Below are positions 34,248 through 42,932 of a stretch of DNA of 64,000 bases, in pieces. A program made the translations under genes and the position numbers. Location of the stretch: positions 186,001 through 250,000 of the forward strand of contig JBAVAQ010000007.1 in NCBI GenBank assembly GCA_049585795.1, given 5' to 3'. The DNA is from JABDBE01 sp049585795. GTDB taxonomy: Bacteria > Acidobacteriota > Terriglobia > Terriglobales > Acidobacteriaceae. The notes beneath the pieces were generated by a model. That model made no database searches. It saw only the letters and a program-made list of their open reading frames with translations, and was not told where the DNA came from. How positions within the stretch are numbered: the stretch's first letter is position 1; every line of letters begins with the position of its first letter.

Positions 34248-35117
34248 CTAAACTCCCACGCGCGCCCCCAGCACCTGTTCAATGGCCGCAGCCAGTCCGT
34301 TCTGGTCATTCGCCAAAGTCACCGGCCAACCACGTCCCCGCAGCTCTTCCGATGCATTCCCCATGATAAATGGCAGTCCGGCGAAGGCAAGCATTTCGAT
34401 GTCGTTATAGTTATCACCAATGGCCATGACCTGTTCGCGGGGGATGCCGCGATATTTGGCCCATCGCTCCAGGGCGTGGCCCTTGGAACACCCCTGGCTC
34501 AGCACATCGACGATCGAGAGATCGCGCGCCGGATATTCAGTACGCAGCACGGTAATGTCTTGTTCCAGCCCACTCGCCGCCAAAATCCCCAGGGCCCGAT
34601 GCATGTGCTCGATCCGCCCGCAAAACATGGCCTGAACCGGATCGCTGGTGAGCGACTTTTCCAACGGGATGACGAAATCGATATATTGCAGGTTCTTCTC
34701 CAGCCAGCGCTGAATGCTCTCGCTTAAATCACGCATGTGCTCCAGCACGATTGCGCCTTTGCTTTCGACATCGAAAGTCAGCACCGTGTTGCCGCGAAAT
34801 TCCCGCATAACGCCACAGAGTTTGCGGCATGTCTCGACTGGCATCATGTCGCGATGAAAGGTCTCGCCCGAAAGAGACCGCGTAATAGCTCCGTTCGAAC
34901 TGATCAGCCAGAGATCGAAGCCCAGCAATTCGGCAATCGGTAAGGCAAACTTGTGCCGCCGCCCTGTCACCAGGATTATTTCCACGCCCTCCTGGTGAGC
35001 ACGGCGCAGCGCCGCCATGTCCACGTCTGAGATATGAAATTCAGGGTTGAGCAAAGTGCCGTCAATATCTGCGGCCAGCAGGCGAATAGGAGGTTTCACC
35101 ACAGATGAGTTTAACAT
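34248..35117 (-). CDS. Cof-type HAD hydrolase
   Basis: The 289-residue protein has HAD motif I LLAADIDGTLLNP near residue 17, motif II LVTGRRHKFALP and motif IV AIGDNYNDIEMLAFAGLPFIMGNA, with a large C2B cap between. This is the Cof/YbiV-like family of sugar-phosphate or nucleotide phosphatases. The ATG at 35117 overlaps the previous gene by seven bases, indicating coupling; upstream codons of the frame lie inside that gene. Confidence 0.9.
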   Translation of the reverse strand: MLNSSVVKPPIRLLAADIDGTLLNPEFHISDVDMAALRRAHQEGVEIILVTGRRHKFALPIAELLGFDLWLISSNGAITRSLSGETFHRDMMPVETCRKLCGVMREFRGNTVLTFDVESKGAIVLEHMRDLSESIQRWLEKNLQYIDFVIPLEKSLTSDPVQAMFCGRIEHMHRALGILAASGLEQDITVLRTEYPARDLSIVDVLSQGCSKGHALERWAKYRGIPREQVMAIGDNYNDIEMLAFAGLPFIMGNASEELRGRGWPVTLANDQNGLAAAIEQVLGARVGV

Positions 35118-35596
35118 TCGCGGGCGGAATACCGGCGAACCGCAAGGGCCATCGGCAACCCGATGAAGAACATGTGCACCAGAAAATCGCTCGCCCTCGA
35201 CGCCAATGTGTGATCGAACTTGGGTGCAGCCGAGAGCGGCACCACAACGAGATTCATAAAGAAATAGATCGTTGCTCCATAAAGCAGCCCCCAACGAATC
35301 GCATGACGAACAAGAAAAGTGAGTTTGCGGCTCACCGCATAGTAAACAGCCGTAGCTACAAACGTAATGAGAAACTCTAATGCAACGCCGACAACGGCGG
35401 TCGAGAGCCCTCCCTTGAACGATTTCACGCCGAACAGTCCGCTGGCAATCGCCTGCGGCAGAACAATTGGATCGAGCCCCTTCAGAGCCACAAATGCGGT
35501 GGCATAGATTAGGTCCAATACTCCCGCAATCAAGCCGCCCCAGAAGATGGCTCGAACAACTTGGGCCCCCTGAGACTCTGACGAAGCTCCGTGCAC
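35111..35596 (-). CDS. Conserved membrane protein with four helices
   Basis: The 161-residue protein has four membrane helices, beginning VRAIFWGGLIAGVLDLIYAT. The pattern resembles small acidobacterial/proteobacterial membrane proteins of unknown role. The start is GTG at 35596 after an AGGA site. It is coupled to the HAD gene by a seven-base overlap. Confidence 0.7.
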   Translation of the reverse strand: MHGASSESQGAQVVRAIFWGGLIAGVLDLIYATAFVALKGLDPIVLPQAIASGLFGVKSFKGGLSTAVVGVALEFLITFVATAVYYAVSRKLTFLVRHAIRWGLLYGATIYFFMNLVVVPLSAAPKFDHTLASRASDFLVHMFFIGLPMALAVRRYSAREC

Positions 35597-35753
35597 GAGA
35601 ATTTTCCTATCCTCCCGAGGGGATGCCGATTTCGACTAACACAATGTGCCATCCTTGTTCGACTCCGTCAAATGCGACGGACGAAGCGTTCACTCTCCGA
35701 TTTAGTAAGATGAAATGGAAACCAAAAAGGTCAGCATAAGGAAAATTACAAAA

Positions 35754-36962
35754 ATGGCGAATGTGAAGTCGAAAAAAGGAGTGATCGGAATCCTCACCGG
35801 AGGGGGTGACGTACCGGGTTTGAACCCTGCAATCCGCGCCGTCACTTTTCGGGCGATCCGCGAGGGCTGCCAGGTCATTGGGCTGCGCCGAGGATGGGCG
35901 GGCCTGGTCGATATGGTCCGCGAAAAAGATTACGACAACAGCGACAACTTCCAGACCTTAACCGAAGAAATTGTCAACCGCGCCGGCCGCACCGGTGGAA
36001 CTTTCCTGCACAGTTCGCGTACCAATCCCGGTAAAGTAAAAAAATCGAGTGTGCCCGAGCATCTGCAGGCAGCTTACAACGCTGAAACCAACGATCTGAC
36101 GCCCGAAGTGCTCAAGAATCTTGACTGGCTCGGAATCGACTACCTCATTCCTATCGGAGGCGATGACACGTTGAGCTATGGCGTGCGCCTTTATCAGGAA
36201 GGCGTCAAAGTGGTCGCGATTCCCAAGACCATGGATAACGATGTCCCGGGAACCGATTATTGCGTCGGCTTCAGCACGGCCGTAACGCGAACCATTCAAA
36301 TGACCAACGATCTGCGCACCTCCGCCGGTTCGCATGAACGGTTTCTGGTTCTCGAAGTGTTCGGCCGCTACGCCGGCTTTACCGCCATGCTTCCAACCAT
36401 GGCCGGCGCCGCCAACCGATGCGTGATTCCGGAGCATCGTTTCAACATCGAGCGGTTGACGGAATTGCTGGTCGCCGATCGTCAGAAGAATCCAAGCCAC
36501 TATTCCGTAGTTCTGGTTTCCGAGGGAGCGATGTTCGAAGGCGGCGATATGGTTTTCGAGGATCACGCGACCGATGCCTTCGGGCACAAAAAGTTGGGCG
36601 GGATCGGCGACCTGGTCTCAGAAAAACTGAAAGAGCTGTCGCCCAAGTACAACAACGGCAAGGCTATCGAAGTGATCAATCAGAAGCTGGGATACCTGGT
36701 CCGCTGCGGCGATCCCGACGCCATCGACTCGATCGTGCCCATGGCGTACGGCAACCTGGCTCTCGACCTGTTACTGAATCGCATTCACGGGCGACTCGTA
36801 GTCCTGAAGAACGGCCGCTACGATAACATGCCGGTCGACGCCGTCATCGCCTCGAAGAAAGTCGTGAACGTAAAAGAGCATTACAACACGGCGCGGCTCC
36901 GTCCGCATTTCAGCAGCTTCGAAATGAAGCCGCTCTTCATCATGACCAGCGAATCCGGGTAG
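35754..36962 (+). CDS. Phosphofructokinase, probably pyrophosphate-dependent
   Basis: The 402-residue protein has the PFK-A fold motifs GILTGGGDVPGLN, PIGGDDTLSYG (135-143) and IPKTMDNDVPGTD (156-168), and the FGRYAGF segment. ATP-using enzymes carry GGDGS and PGTIDND; an Asp after GGD and a Lys before TxDND are the residues of PPi-dependent PFKs. So it may interconvert fructose 6-phosphate and the 1,6-bisphosphate reversibly with pyrophosphate. I chose ATG at 35754 (AAGGAAA 9 bases upstream); ATG at 35715 is possible. Confidence 0.9.
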   Translation: MANVKSKKGVIGILTGGGDVPGLNPAIRAVTFRAIREGCQVIGLRRGWAGLVDMVREKDYDNSDNFQTLTEEIVNRAGRTGGTFLHSSRTNPGKVKKSSVPEHLQAAYNAETNDLTPEVLKNLDWLGIDYLIPIGGDDTLSYGVRLYQEGVKVVAIPKTMDNDVPGTDYCVGFSTAVTRTIQMTNDLRTSAGSHERFLVLEVFGRYAGFTAMLPTMAGAANRCVIPEHRFNIERLTELLVADRQKNPSHYSVVLVSEGAMFEGGDMVFEDHATDAFGHKKLGGIGDLVSEKLKELSPKYNNGKAIEVINQKLGYLVRCGDPDAIDSIVPMAYGNLALDLLLNRIHGRLVVLKNGRYDNMPVDAVIASKKVVNVKEHYNTARLRPHFSSFEMKPLFIMTSESG

Positions 36963-36978
36963 GTGGGACGCGCAAGAA

Positions 36979-37512
36979 TCAAATTGCAGCCTTGATGGCA
37001 GCGACCCGCTCTAACAAGCTTCCTGGCTCGACGAAAACGATCTCGTAGCCGAAGTTGCGATAGGTCTCTTCATGGATGCGCTCAAAACGCAGCGTCTCTT
37101 CAAAGCTGATCCGCCGCGCTTCCGTCGGCGTAATGAAGCCAAGATTACGAATAAAGAACACTCGCCTTTGAAAGATTGCCCCCGTCTTAATTCGCTCCAA
37201 TTCGCGCGAAAGCTCGTCGGAAATCGGGTATCCAAGGTAAATGGCTAACGCCGCAGTGCAGATCGCTGAACGATCGTGAAACTGTACCTCGCGCGGCTCG
37301 GCGCATGGGCGAAGCTGCCGTCGTCTTTGCAATTCAGCGACGGTATCGATGAACGCGGGATAGGTCCATGGTTCCGCGATGCCCTGTGCCTGCTGCAGCA
37401 CAATCACATCCGTAGCTGCCTCCTCCACGACGCTGAAGCCATCCAGTTCCAGTCGGCGCAGTAGAACTGTTTTCCCCGCGCCGGGGGCTCCCGTCAATAC
37501 AAACCTTTTCAT
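36979..37512 (-). CDS. P-loop ATPase of the AAA_28 type
   Basis: The 177-residue protein begins with a Walker A motif (MKRFVLTGAPGAGKTVLLRRL), followed by VVEEAATDVI and FHDRS motifs. This is the layout of the AAA_28 (NadR-like) kinase/ATPase family. It is convergent with the PFK gene. Substrate unknown. Confidence 0.8.
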   Translation of the reverse strand: MKRFVLTGAPGAGKTVLLRRLELDGFSVVEEAATDVIVLQQAQGIAEPWTYPAFIDTVAELQRRRQLRPCAEPREVQFHDRSAICTAALAIYLGYPISDELSRELERIKTGAIFQRRVFFIRNLGFITPTEARRISFEETLRFERIHEETYRNFGYEIVFVEPGSLLERVAAIKAAI

Positions 37513-37605
37513 CTAGTGCCTCACCCTTTGCTTTTCGCGCTTCCAGGGAATGTTGACCCGCTACCAATCGCCAGCGTAGGCTGACAACGCGGAGCGATTT
37601 TCCCA

Positions 37606-37800
37606 ATGCCATCACAGAATACTGCCGAGCCCAGCCCAAGTCCGGAACAAACACCTGCCGTCGAGCACGTTTCAAGTGCCCATCAGCTGCTGAATTCTTT
37701 GCGGAAACGAATCGGAGAACATCCCGAACTTGCCGAAGCGATCAACAAACTGGAGACGGCACTCAGCATGTTGACTGTGAAAACCGGGGGTATGCTGTAG
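37606..37800 (+). CDS. Small helical protein
   Basis: The 64-residue protein has a Pro/Ser-rich N-terminus and an amphipathic helix (HQLLNSLRKRIGEHPELAEA). It stands alone between minus-strand genes. The family is not recognised. No strong ribosome site is seen (start region GATTTTCCCAATG), so support is moderate. Confidence 0.5.
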   Translation: MPSQNTAEPSPSPEQTPAVEHVSSAHQLLNSLRKRIGEHPELAEAINKLETALSMLTVKTGGML

Positions 37801-37835
37801 TGCGGATTTAGCCGCGCTCGCGCGCTGCGCGCAAC

Positions 37836-38468
37836 TTACAGCCAGCCTTTCGTCCGTGCAATTCGCGCCGCTTCGACCCGATTGTTTGCGCCCAACTTGC
37901 TGATCGCCTCCGAAAGATAATTACGCACCGTTCCCTCAGACAGGCTGAGTTCAGCCGCAATGTCGCCGCTAGTCACGCCCTCGCCCGCGAGGCGCAGCAC
38001 TTGGCGCTCGCGGTCGGTCAGCGGATCCGGTTCAGCCCAAGCCTCCGTAGCCAGTTCCGGATCGATCACCCGCAAACCTTGCTGGACGCGTCGCACCGCT
38101 TCGGCCAGTTCCTCCGAACGCATGTCCTTGAGCAGGTATCCCGAGGCTCCAGCTTCGAGCGCCCGCCGCAAATAACCTGCACGCGCAAAGGTAGTCAGGA
38201 TAATCACGCGCGTTCCGCTTCGCCGCCGTTGCAACTCGCCGGCAACGTCGAGGCCGGTCATCTCTGGCATTTCGATATCGGTGATGAAAACATCAGGCTT
38301 GTGCGTCAGAACTGCCTGCAGAGCTTCTTTTCCATTGCGCGAACGGGCCACCACCGTGATATCGCCTTCGATCTCAAGCAGCGCAGCCAACGCGCCTAAA
38401 ACCATACCTTGATCTTCGGCGATCACGACTCGAATCGCTTTTCGTCCGTTCCTGGGTTGAGGGTTCAA
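37836..38468 (-). CDS. NarL/DesR-family response regulator
   Basis: The 210-residue protein has a receiver domain with phospho-acceptor Asp64 in FITDIEMPEMTG, LTTF and a Lys in YLLKDM, then a LuxR-type HTH (LTDRERQVLRLAGEG and GTVRNYLSEAISKLGANNR) of the DesR kind. The start is TTG at 38468, which overlaps the kinase stop as TTGA, so the pair is translationally coupled. It probably controls the ABC genes upstream. Confidence 0.93.
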   Translation of the reverse strand: MNPQPRNGRKAIRVVIAEDQGMVLGALAALLEIEGDITVVARSRNGKEALQAVLTHKPDVFITDIEMPEMTGLDVAGELQRRRSGTRVIILTTFARAGYLRRALEAGASGYLLKDMRSEELAEAVRRVQQGLRVIDPELATEAWAEPDPLTDRERQVLRLAGEGVTSGDIAAELSLSEGTVRNYLSEAISKLGANNRVEAARIARTKGWL

Positions 38469-39553
38469 CGACTGCCATTCGCTTTCGGCGTCAGCGGGAA
38501 CTCGATGCTCAGCCGCGTTCCTACATTGTTCTCGCGCTCGAGCGTTCCGCCGAGAGCCTCAATTCGCTCACGCATGCCGCGCAAGCCATTGCCTTCGACC
38601 GCGCCGCCGCCGCGGCCGTCGTCTTGAATCTCGATGCGGCAACTTCCATTGACCGGCTTCAGCCGCAAAAGGCAGTTTCGAGCTCGCGCATGACGGACGA
38701 CATTGGTCACGGCTTCGCGCACCACCAGCGCGACCACGCTTTCTTGCACAGGCGTCAGTGGAACTTCCGAGGATTCAGACTTCACGGTCACGCCCGCAGT
38801 TTCAAGGGTCGCCTTGGCGGTCTTAAGTTCTGCCTCGAGGCTGTGAGCGCGATATCCTCGAATCGTGCTGCGTACATCCGCCAAAGCCGCGCGCGAGGTC
38901 TGTTCCACGTCAGCCATCTCGGCCTTCGCACGTTCCGGATCGTGGTCAACCAGCTTTCCGGCTAACTCCGACTTCAAGATGATCACGGACAGCGTGTGCC
39001 CGAGCACGTCATGCAGATCACGCGCAATCCGTTCCCGTTCCGCCACCTTGGCCAGATGCTCAATTTCTTGGTTGGCCTTGCGCAAGCGCTCGTTGGCGCG
39101 ATTTCGCTGAGCAAAGTACACATTGCCCACGCCGATGACCATGGCAAGTCCACCGCCGTAGAACAGGAACCAACCGGACAGATGAAGAAGCCACCATTCC
39201 AATGTGACTACCGCTAGCAGCGCGGCCAACAGCTTCAATGCGCTTGATTCCTTTTCCACCGCGAAGGGGATGAACGCCGCAGCGAAGACAAAAAATGTGC
39301 AGGCTCCCTGGTCGAAAGGCGAAAAGCCAACCCCCAATAGCACCATCCCCGCAATATTGAGCAGGTTCCACGGACACTTGATCCAGAAGAAACTGAAATA
39401 CAAAGCCAGGAACACGATCGTGCCCAGCCCGGTGGCTAGCCACTCCTTCCAGCCGGCATGATTCAGGATCGGATTGAGAAGGAAAAAAAGGTAATACACA
39501 AGCCAGGTATAAGGCGCCCAGCCGTGATCTCGATTCTTAGGTAGAAGCCTCAT
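38465..39553 (-). CDS. DesK-like sensor histidine kinase
   Basis: The 362-residue protein has about six N-terminal membrane helices (residues 15-150), a HisKA_3 dimerisation domain with the phospho-His in RDLHDVLGHT (His181), and a HATPase domain (REAVTNVVRHARA, DDGRGGGAVEGNGLRGMRERI). There is no separate sensing domain, so it probably senses the membrane itself, as DesK does. It is the partner of the response regulator that follows. Confidence 0.92.
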   Translation of the reverse strand: MRLLPKNRDHGWAPYTWLVYYLFFLLNPILNHAGWKEWLATGLGTIVFLALYFSFFWIKCPWNLLNIAGMVLLGVGFSPFDQGACTFFVFAAAFIPFAVEKESSALKLLAALLAVVTLEWWLLHLSGWFLFYGGGLAMVIGVGNVYFAQRNRANERLRKANQEIEHLAKVAERERIARDLHDVLGHTLSVIILKSELAGKLVDHDPERAKAEMADVEQTSRAALADVRSTIRGYRAHSLEAELKTAKATLETAGVTVKSESSEVPLTPVQESVVALVVREAVTNVVRHARARNCLLRLKPVNGSCRIEIQDDGRGGGAVEGNGLRGMRERIEALGGTLERENNVGTRLSIEFPLTPKANGSR

Positions 39554-39578
39554 GGTGTGCCTAGAATGCAGCTCTAGG

Positions 39579-39758
39579 CTACCCCTTTTTGATGTCGCGC
39601 GTCAGCCCGGTTTCGTGGTGCCCGGAACATCCAATTGCGAAGGCCAGCAGGAGCGACAGCGGAATCAGAATGACGAGCAAGTCGACCCGGCCCAAAGTGA
39701 TCAGCAGTAAAATCGAGCCCAGAACCAGAATCCAGCCGGCACATTGATTGACGTTCAC
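39579..39758 (-). CDS. Small membrane protein between the ABC exporter and the kinase
   Basis: The 59-residue protein starts with GTG at 39758 after a strong AGGAGG site. It has two hydrophobic helices (WILVLGSILLLITLG and LLVILIPLSLLLAFAIG), a GCSGHH turn and a basic tail. It sits between the permease and the kinase genes in the same operon. It could modulate either, but the function is not known. Confidence 0.7.
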   Translation of the reverse strand: MNVNQCAGWILVLGSILLLITLGRVDLLVILIPLSLLLAFAIGCSGHHETGLTRDIKKG

Positions 39759-39794
39759 ATTCTCCTCCTCGATAAATCATTCCGCCGTTCAGTC

Positions 39795-40613
39795 CTAGCC
39801 GTACATCTTTCCTTCGTCCCGCTGGAATCCCACCCGGGCCACGCCCAGACAGATGAGCGAGAATCCGATCAGCGCTTCCCAATGGATCCAATTCGATTCG
39901 TGCTGCCCCGCTCCCACCACGCTCAGTGCGAGTTGCGCGAGATGATAGGGTGGAAGAAAATGCGCAATCTGCCGCATGATCTTGGGCAAGAACATGATCG
40001 GAACCCAGAGTCCGGAACAGAAAGACAGAGGAAGGTAGATCAGGTTGATGATGGCGACCGACGAGTTCGGGCCGACGAAATAACCGATCGCCAATCCCAT
40101 GGCGCAGAAGGGAAGGGAACCCGCGACCAGGATGGCAACCAGCTTCGCCGCGTCCAGCACTGGCAAATGCACTCCGCCAAACGTGACTCCGAGGAGCAGC
40201 AGGAGCAGCACCACCGCCGTGCTGAAGATCATTCCCAGCGCCACCTTCGCCGCGAAGTAAGCGAACGGCGGCATGGGACTGGCCCGTTTCACCTGCAGCC
40301 ATCCCAAGCCGCGCTCCGCGGCGAGCCCCGAGGCTGTGCCAAACAGCGACGCTCCCATGACTCCGAACGCGCCGTAGGTCGGAATGAGGTAGGTCGTAAT
40401 CGTGGTACCGGCGACGTGCGCATCTTTCGGATTCAGTACCAGGCCGAACAGCACATAGAACATCACAGGAAACGTAACCGTGGAAATCGAGTAAGCACGA
40501 AGACGCAACCGTGTCAGAAATTCATATTTCGCTTCCTTGAAATAGATCGCAAGGGTTTGGCCGAGCGGCCGGGTCCAGGAACTGTTTGTCAATGTCATCG
40601 GAGCAGTAGCCAT
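39795..40613 (-). CDS. ABC-2 type permease
   Basis: The 272-residue protein has six membrane helices and the ABC-2 pattern (FKEAKYEFLTRLRLRAYSIS, then LAAERGLGWLQVKRASPMPP and LSFCSGLWVPIMFLP). With the ATPase at 40694-41656 it forms an exporter, typical of antibiotic or lipid export systems linked to DesK/DesR-like regulators. Confidence 0.88.
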   Translation of the reverse strand: MATAPMTLTNSSWTRPLGQTLAIYFKEAKYEFLTRLRLRAYSISTVTFPVMFYVLFGLVLNPKDAHVAGTTITTYLIPTYGAFGVMGASLFGTASGLAAERGLGWLQVKRASPMPPFAYFAAKVALGMIFSTAVVLLLLLLGVTFGGVHLPVLDAAKLVAILVAGSLPFCAMGLAIGYFVGPNSSVAIINLIYLPLSFCSGLWVPIMFLPKIMRQIAHFLPPYHLAQLALSVVGAGQHESNWIHWEALIGFSLICLGVARVGFQRDEGKMYG

Positions 40614-40693
40614 TTGATTTGCCTCCCCAGAAATCTAGCGCCGTTTGTTCTCGGCGGCTGCCGTGGAGGCGTCCTCGCCCCCACATCTCTGCG

Positions 40694-41656
40694 TTACTCT
40701 GTCGCCCCTTTCGCGTTGCTGCGATCCTGAGTTAACGCCAGAAACGCTTCTTCCAACCCGGCGCTCGTGACCTCGATACCAGAGAGTCCCGCATCTCGCA
40801 TCAACAATTCTCGAAGAATTGGCTCAGCCACGCCCGCGCTGATCTCCAGCGCTTCGCGGTCCCTGCGGACTTCGATCACGCCGGGCAAGCCCCGCACCGT
40901 CTCGATATCCAGCGAAGTCACGCAGCGAATCCGCCGCCCGGCCGTGCCGGCTTTGATCTCAGCCGGCGTTCCTTCCGCAATGATCTCGCCGCGATTGATA
41001 ACGACCACGCGGTCGGCAAGCGCGTCCGCTTCCTCGAGGTAGTGAGTGGTAAGCAGAACGGTCTTGCCGCGCGCGATCAGCTTGCGAATTTCCTCCCACA
41101 GCACTCGCCGGGATTCCACATCCAAGCCGACGGTAGGTTCGTCGAGAAATAAAATGTCGGGATCGCCGCACAAAGCCAGCCCAAACAGCACGCGTTGACG
41201 TTGGCCGCCGGAGAGTTCGCCAAACTCTCGGTCCTTGATCTCTTGCAAGCCCGCCAATGTCAAAGTCTCAGCCAGCGGCAATGGCCTTGGATAATAAGAT
41301 GAGAAAAGATCGATGTGTTCTCTCACACGCAGCGTCTCTGGCACCTTAGCCACCTGCAGCATGGCTCCGATGCGGGCCCGCACCTCGGGATGAATCGGGT
41401 CTCCGCCAAACACGCTCACCGTGCCCGTAGTTGGTTTTGCCAACCCAAGAAACAGTTTGACGGCGGTGGTTTTGCCTGCGCCATTCGGCCCCAGGAGCGC
41501 CACCAACTCGCCCGCCCGGACGGTGAAATCCACCTGACGCAAAGCCTGCACTTCTCCGAAGTTCTTACTGGCCCGGTGCAGGCTCGCAATCACGAGTCCG
41601 CCATTGCCGGACCCTTTTTTGCGAAGTTCTTGGGATTCTTCGAGTGTCGCGATCAT
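40694..41656 (-). CDS. ABC transporter ATP-binding protein
   Basis: The protein of about 320 residues has Walker A GPNGAGKT, Q-loop LQVAKVPETL, signature SGGQRQRVLFGLALCGDP, Walker B ILFLDEPTVGLDVESR and a switch His in LTTHYLEEADALADR, plus a C-terminal regulatory domain ending in SAGLEEAFLALT. ATG at 41656 has GAGGA six bases upstream; a start 18 codons earlier is possible. It is the first gene of the ABC/two-component operon. Confidence 0.92.
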   Translation of the reverse strand: MIATLEESQELRKKGSGNGGLVIASLHRASKNFGEVQALRQVDFTVRAGELVALLGPNGAGKTTAVKLFLGLAKPTTGTVSVFGGDPIHPEVRARIGAMLQVAKVPETLRVREHIDLFSSYYPRPLPLAETLTLAGLQEIKDREFGELSGGQRQRVLFGLALCGDPDILFLDEPTVGLDVESRRVLWEEIRKLIARGKTVLLTTHYLEEADALADRVVVINRGEIIAEGTPAEIKAGTAGRRIRCVTSLDIETVRGLPGVIEVRRDREALEISAGVAEPILRELLMRDAGLSGIEVTSAGLEEAFLALTQDRSNAKGATE

Positions 41657-41842
41657 TGCATTCCTCGCTGCCAGCGGGACCTGAATCTGTCCTGCCAGTG
41701 AACTCATCATCGGGGAATTCAGTGCAACCTGCCAGTGGAGAACATCATCAAGTTATCGTGACAAATGTCACTCTCGCGCCACGTCTTTGTCCGGATAGCG
41801 TAACAAGCTCTCCTTTCGGACAAATAAATCGTCAAGGTTCGA

Positions 41843-41920
41843 TATAATCCCAAGTTCGTAAGAGATCGGTACAAGTCGCTCCCGGCAATTGCGGCCCATG
41901 GTTTCAGGCCGCTTCGTTTT
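41843..41920 (+). promoter_or_regulatory. Promoter -10 box and leader hairpin before the PP2C gene
   Basis: TATAAT lies at 41843-41848 with no strong -35. About 40 bases after the predicted start is a hairpin, GCGGCC / GGCCGC (41891-41910), followed by TTCGTTTT. The gene begins near 42017, so the leader is long and could hold a weak terminator. The rest of the 360-base gap shows nothing. Confidence 0.35.
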
Positions 41921-42016
41921 GAGCGCTACTGGTCCGCTGAAGATCGGAATCTCGTTTTGCGTTCACGTGACCGAAAATCGGCTCTAAGTCTGCTCGAGGA
42001 CGGCCTGCGAGGTGTG

Positions 42017-42778
42017 ATGCGAATACGGCCCGGAGTTGAGCTGGCGAGCATGAGCGACATTGGCTGCCAGCGCGAAAACAATGAGGACCAGCTTGCCTAC
42101 TGGGAGCCGGCCACCGACGAGGAATTCGCGCGCAAGGGCAGGCTGGCCATCGTCGCGGATGGGATGGGCGGCCACGAAGGTGGCCAGGAGGCCAGCCGGA
42201 TCGCTGTCGATTCCATCCGGGAAGTTTTTGCCGAAACTCCCGAGGCGGATGTGCAAGCTCTCCTCCTTACCGGGTTTCAAATCGCCCACGAGCGCATTTT
42301 GGAATACGCCGGCGCACATCCCGAATTGCAGGGTATGGGAACCACCGCCACAGCCATCGTTCTTCTCGACAACCAACTCTATTACGCGCACGTCGGGGAC
42401 AGCCGTTTATATCTGGTGCGGGGCGCGACCATCTCCCGTCTGACCCACGATCATTCCTATGTGGGCCGCCTGGTGCAGACTGGCGTAATCAGCGCGGAGG
42501 AAGCCGAAACTCATCCCCAGCGGCATATTCTCACCGCAGCTCTGGGTGCCGGCTCAGAGATCTCGCCCGAAACGCCGCAGCATCCCATCGCGTTGCAGAA
42601 GGGTGATGCCCTGGTTCTTTGCACTGACGGCTTGTGGAGTTTGCTAAGCGAACACGAGATTCACGGCATCACAACCAGCAATGATCCAGCTGTCGCATGC
42701 CGCGCCTTAATCAAATTGGCCAGAGACCGCGGTGGTCCCGATAATATTACCGTGCAAATTTTGCGGATGAGCGACTAA
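42017..42778 (+). CDS. PP2C-family Ser/Thr protein phosphatase
   Basis: The 253-residue protein has the PP2C motifs in order: SDIGCQRENNED, AIVADGMGGHEGGQEAS, GMGTTATAIVLLD, AHVGDSRLYLVR, LCTDGLWSLLSEHEI and GGPDNITVQIL. The Asp residues bind the two metal ions. It would reverse phosphorylation by Hanks-type kinases, none of which is in the window. The ATG at 42017 is close to a GAGGTG site; an earlier TTG at 41957 is possible. Confidence 0.92.
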   Translation: MRIRPGVELASMSDIGCQRENNEDQLAYWEPATDEEFARKGRLAIVADGMGGHEGGQEASRIAVDSIREVFAETPEADVQALLLTGFQIAHERILEYAGAHPELQGMGTTATAIVLLDNQLYYAHVGDSRLYLVRGATISRLTHDHSYVGRLVQTGVISAEEAETHPQRHILTAALGAGSEISPETPQHPIALQKGDALVLCTDGLWSLLSEHEIHGITTSNDPAVACRALIKLARDRGGPDNITVQILRMSD

Positions 42779-42818
42779 GCAAGAATCTAAAAGCGTGTTT
42801 GTAGTTCCCTCCATCTTT

Positions 42819-42906
42819 CTTCGTGTACCTTCGTGTCCTTTGTGGTTGATGAAGTTCAAATGCTAGAACCACAGTAGAACCACAAAGGACACAAAGGTGC
42901 ACGAAG
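42819..42906. repeat. CTTTGTGGTT palindromic element, copy 2
   Basis: Arms 42819-42847 (CTTCGTGTACCTTCGTGTCC...) and 42878-42906 are inverted copies with few mismatches; inner ends TTTGTGGTT and AACCACAAA. It lies between the convergent PP2C gene and the gene at 42933. Copy 1 is at 17774-17855. Confidence 0.85.
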
Positions 42907-42932
42907 GAACATCATAGTTTTCTTGGGATAAC

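Noticed and set aside
39744..40730. Plus-strand frame of 328 codons
   Set aside because: Antisense to the ABC permease; composition (His, Gln, Arg-rich) is that of a shadow frame.
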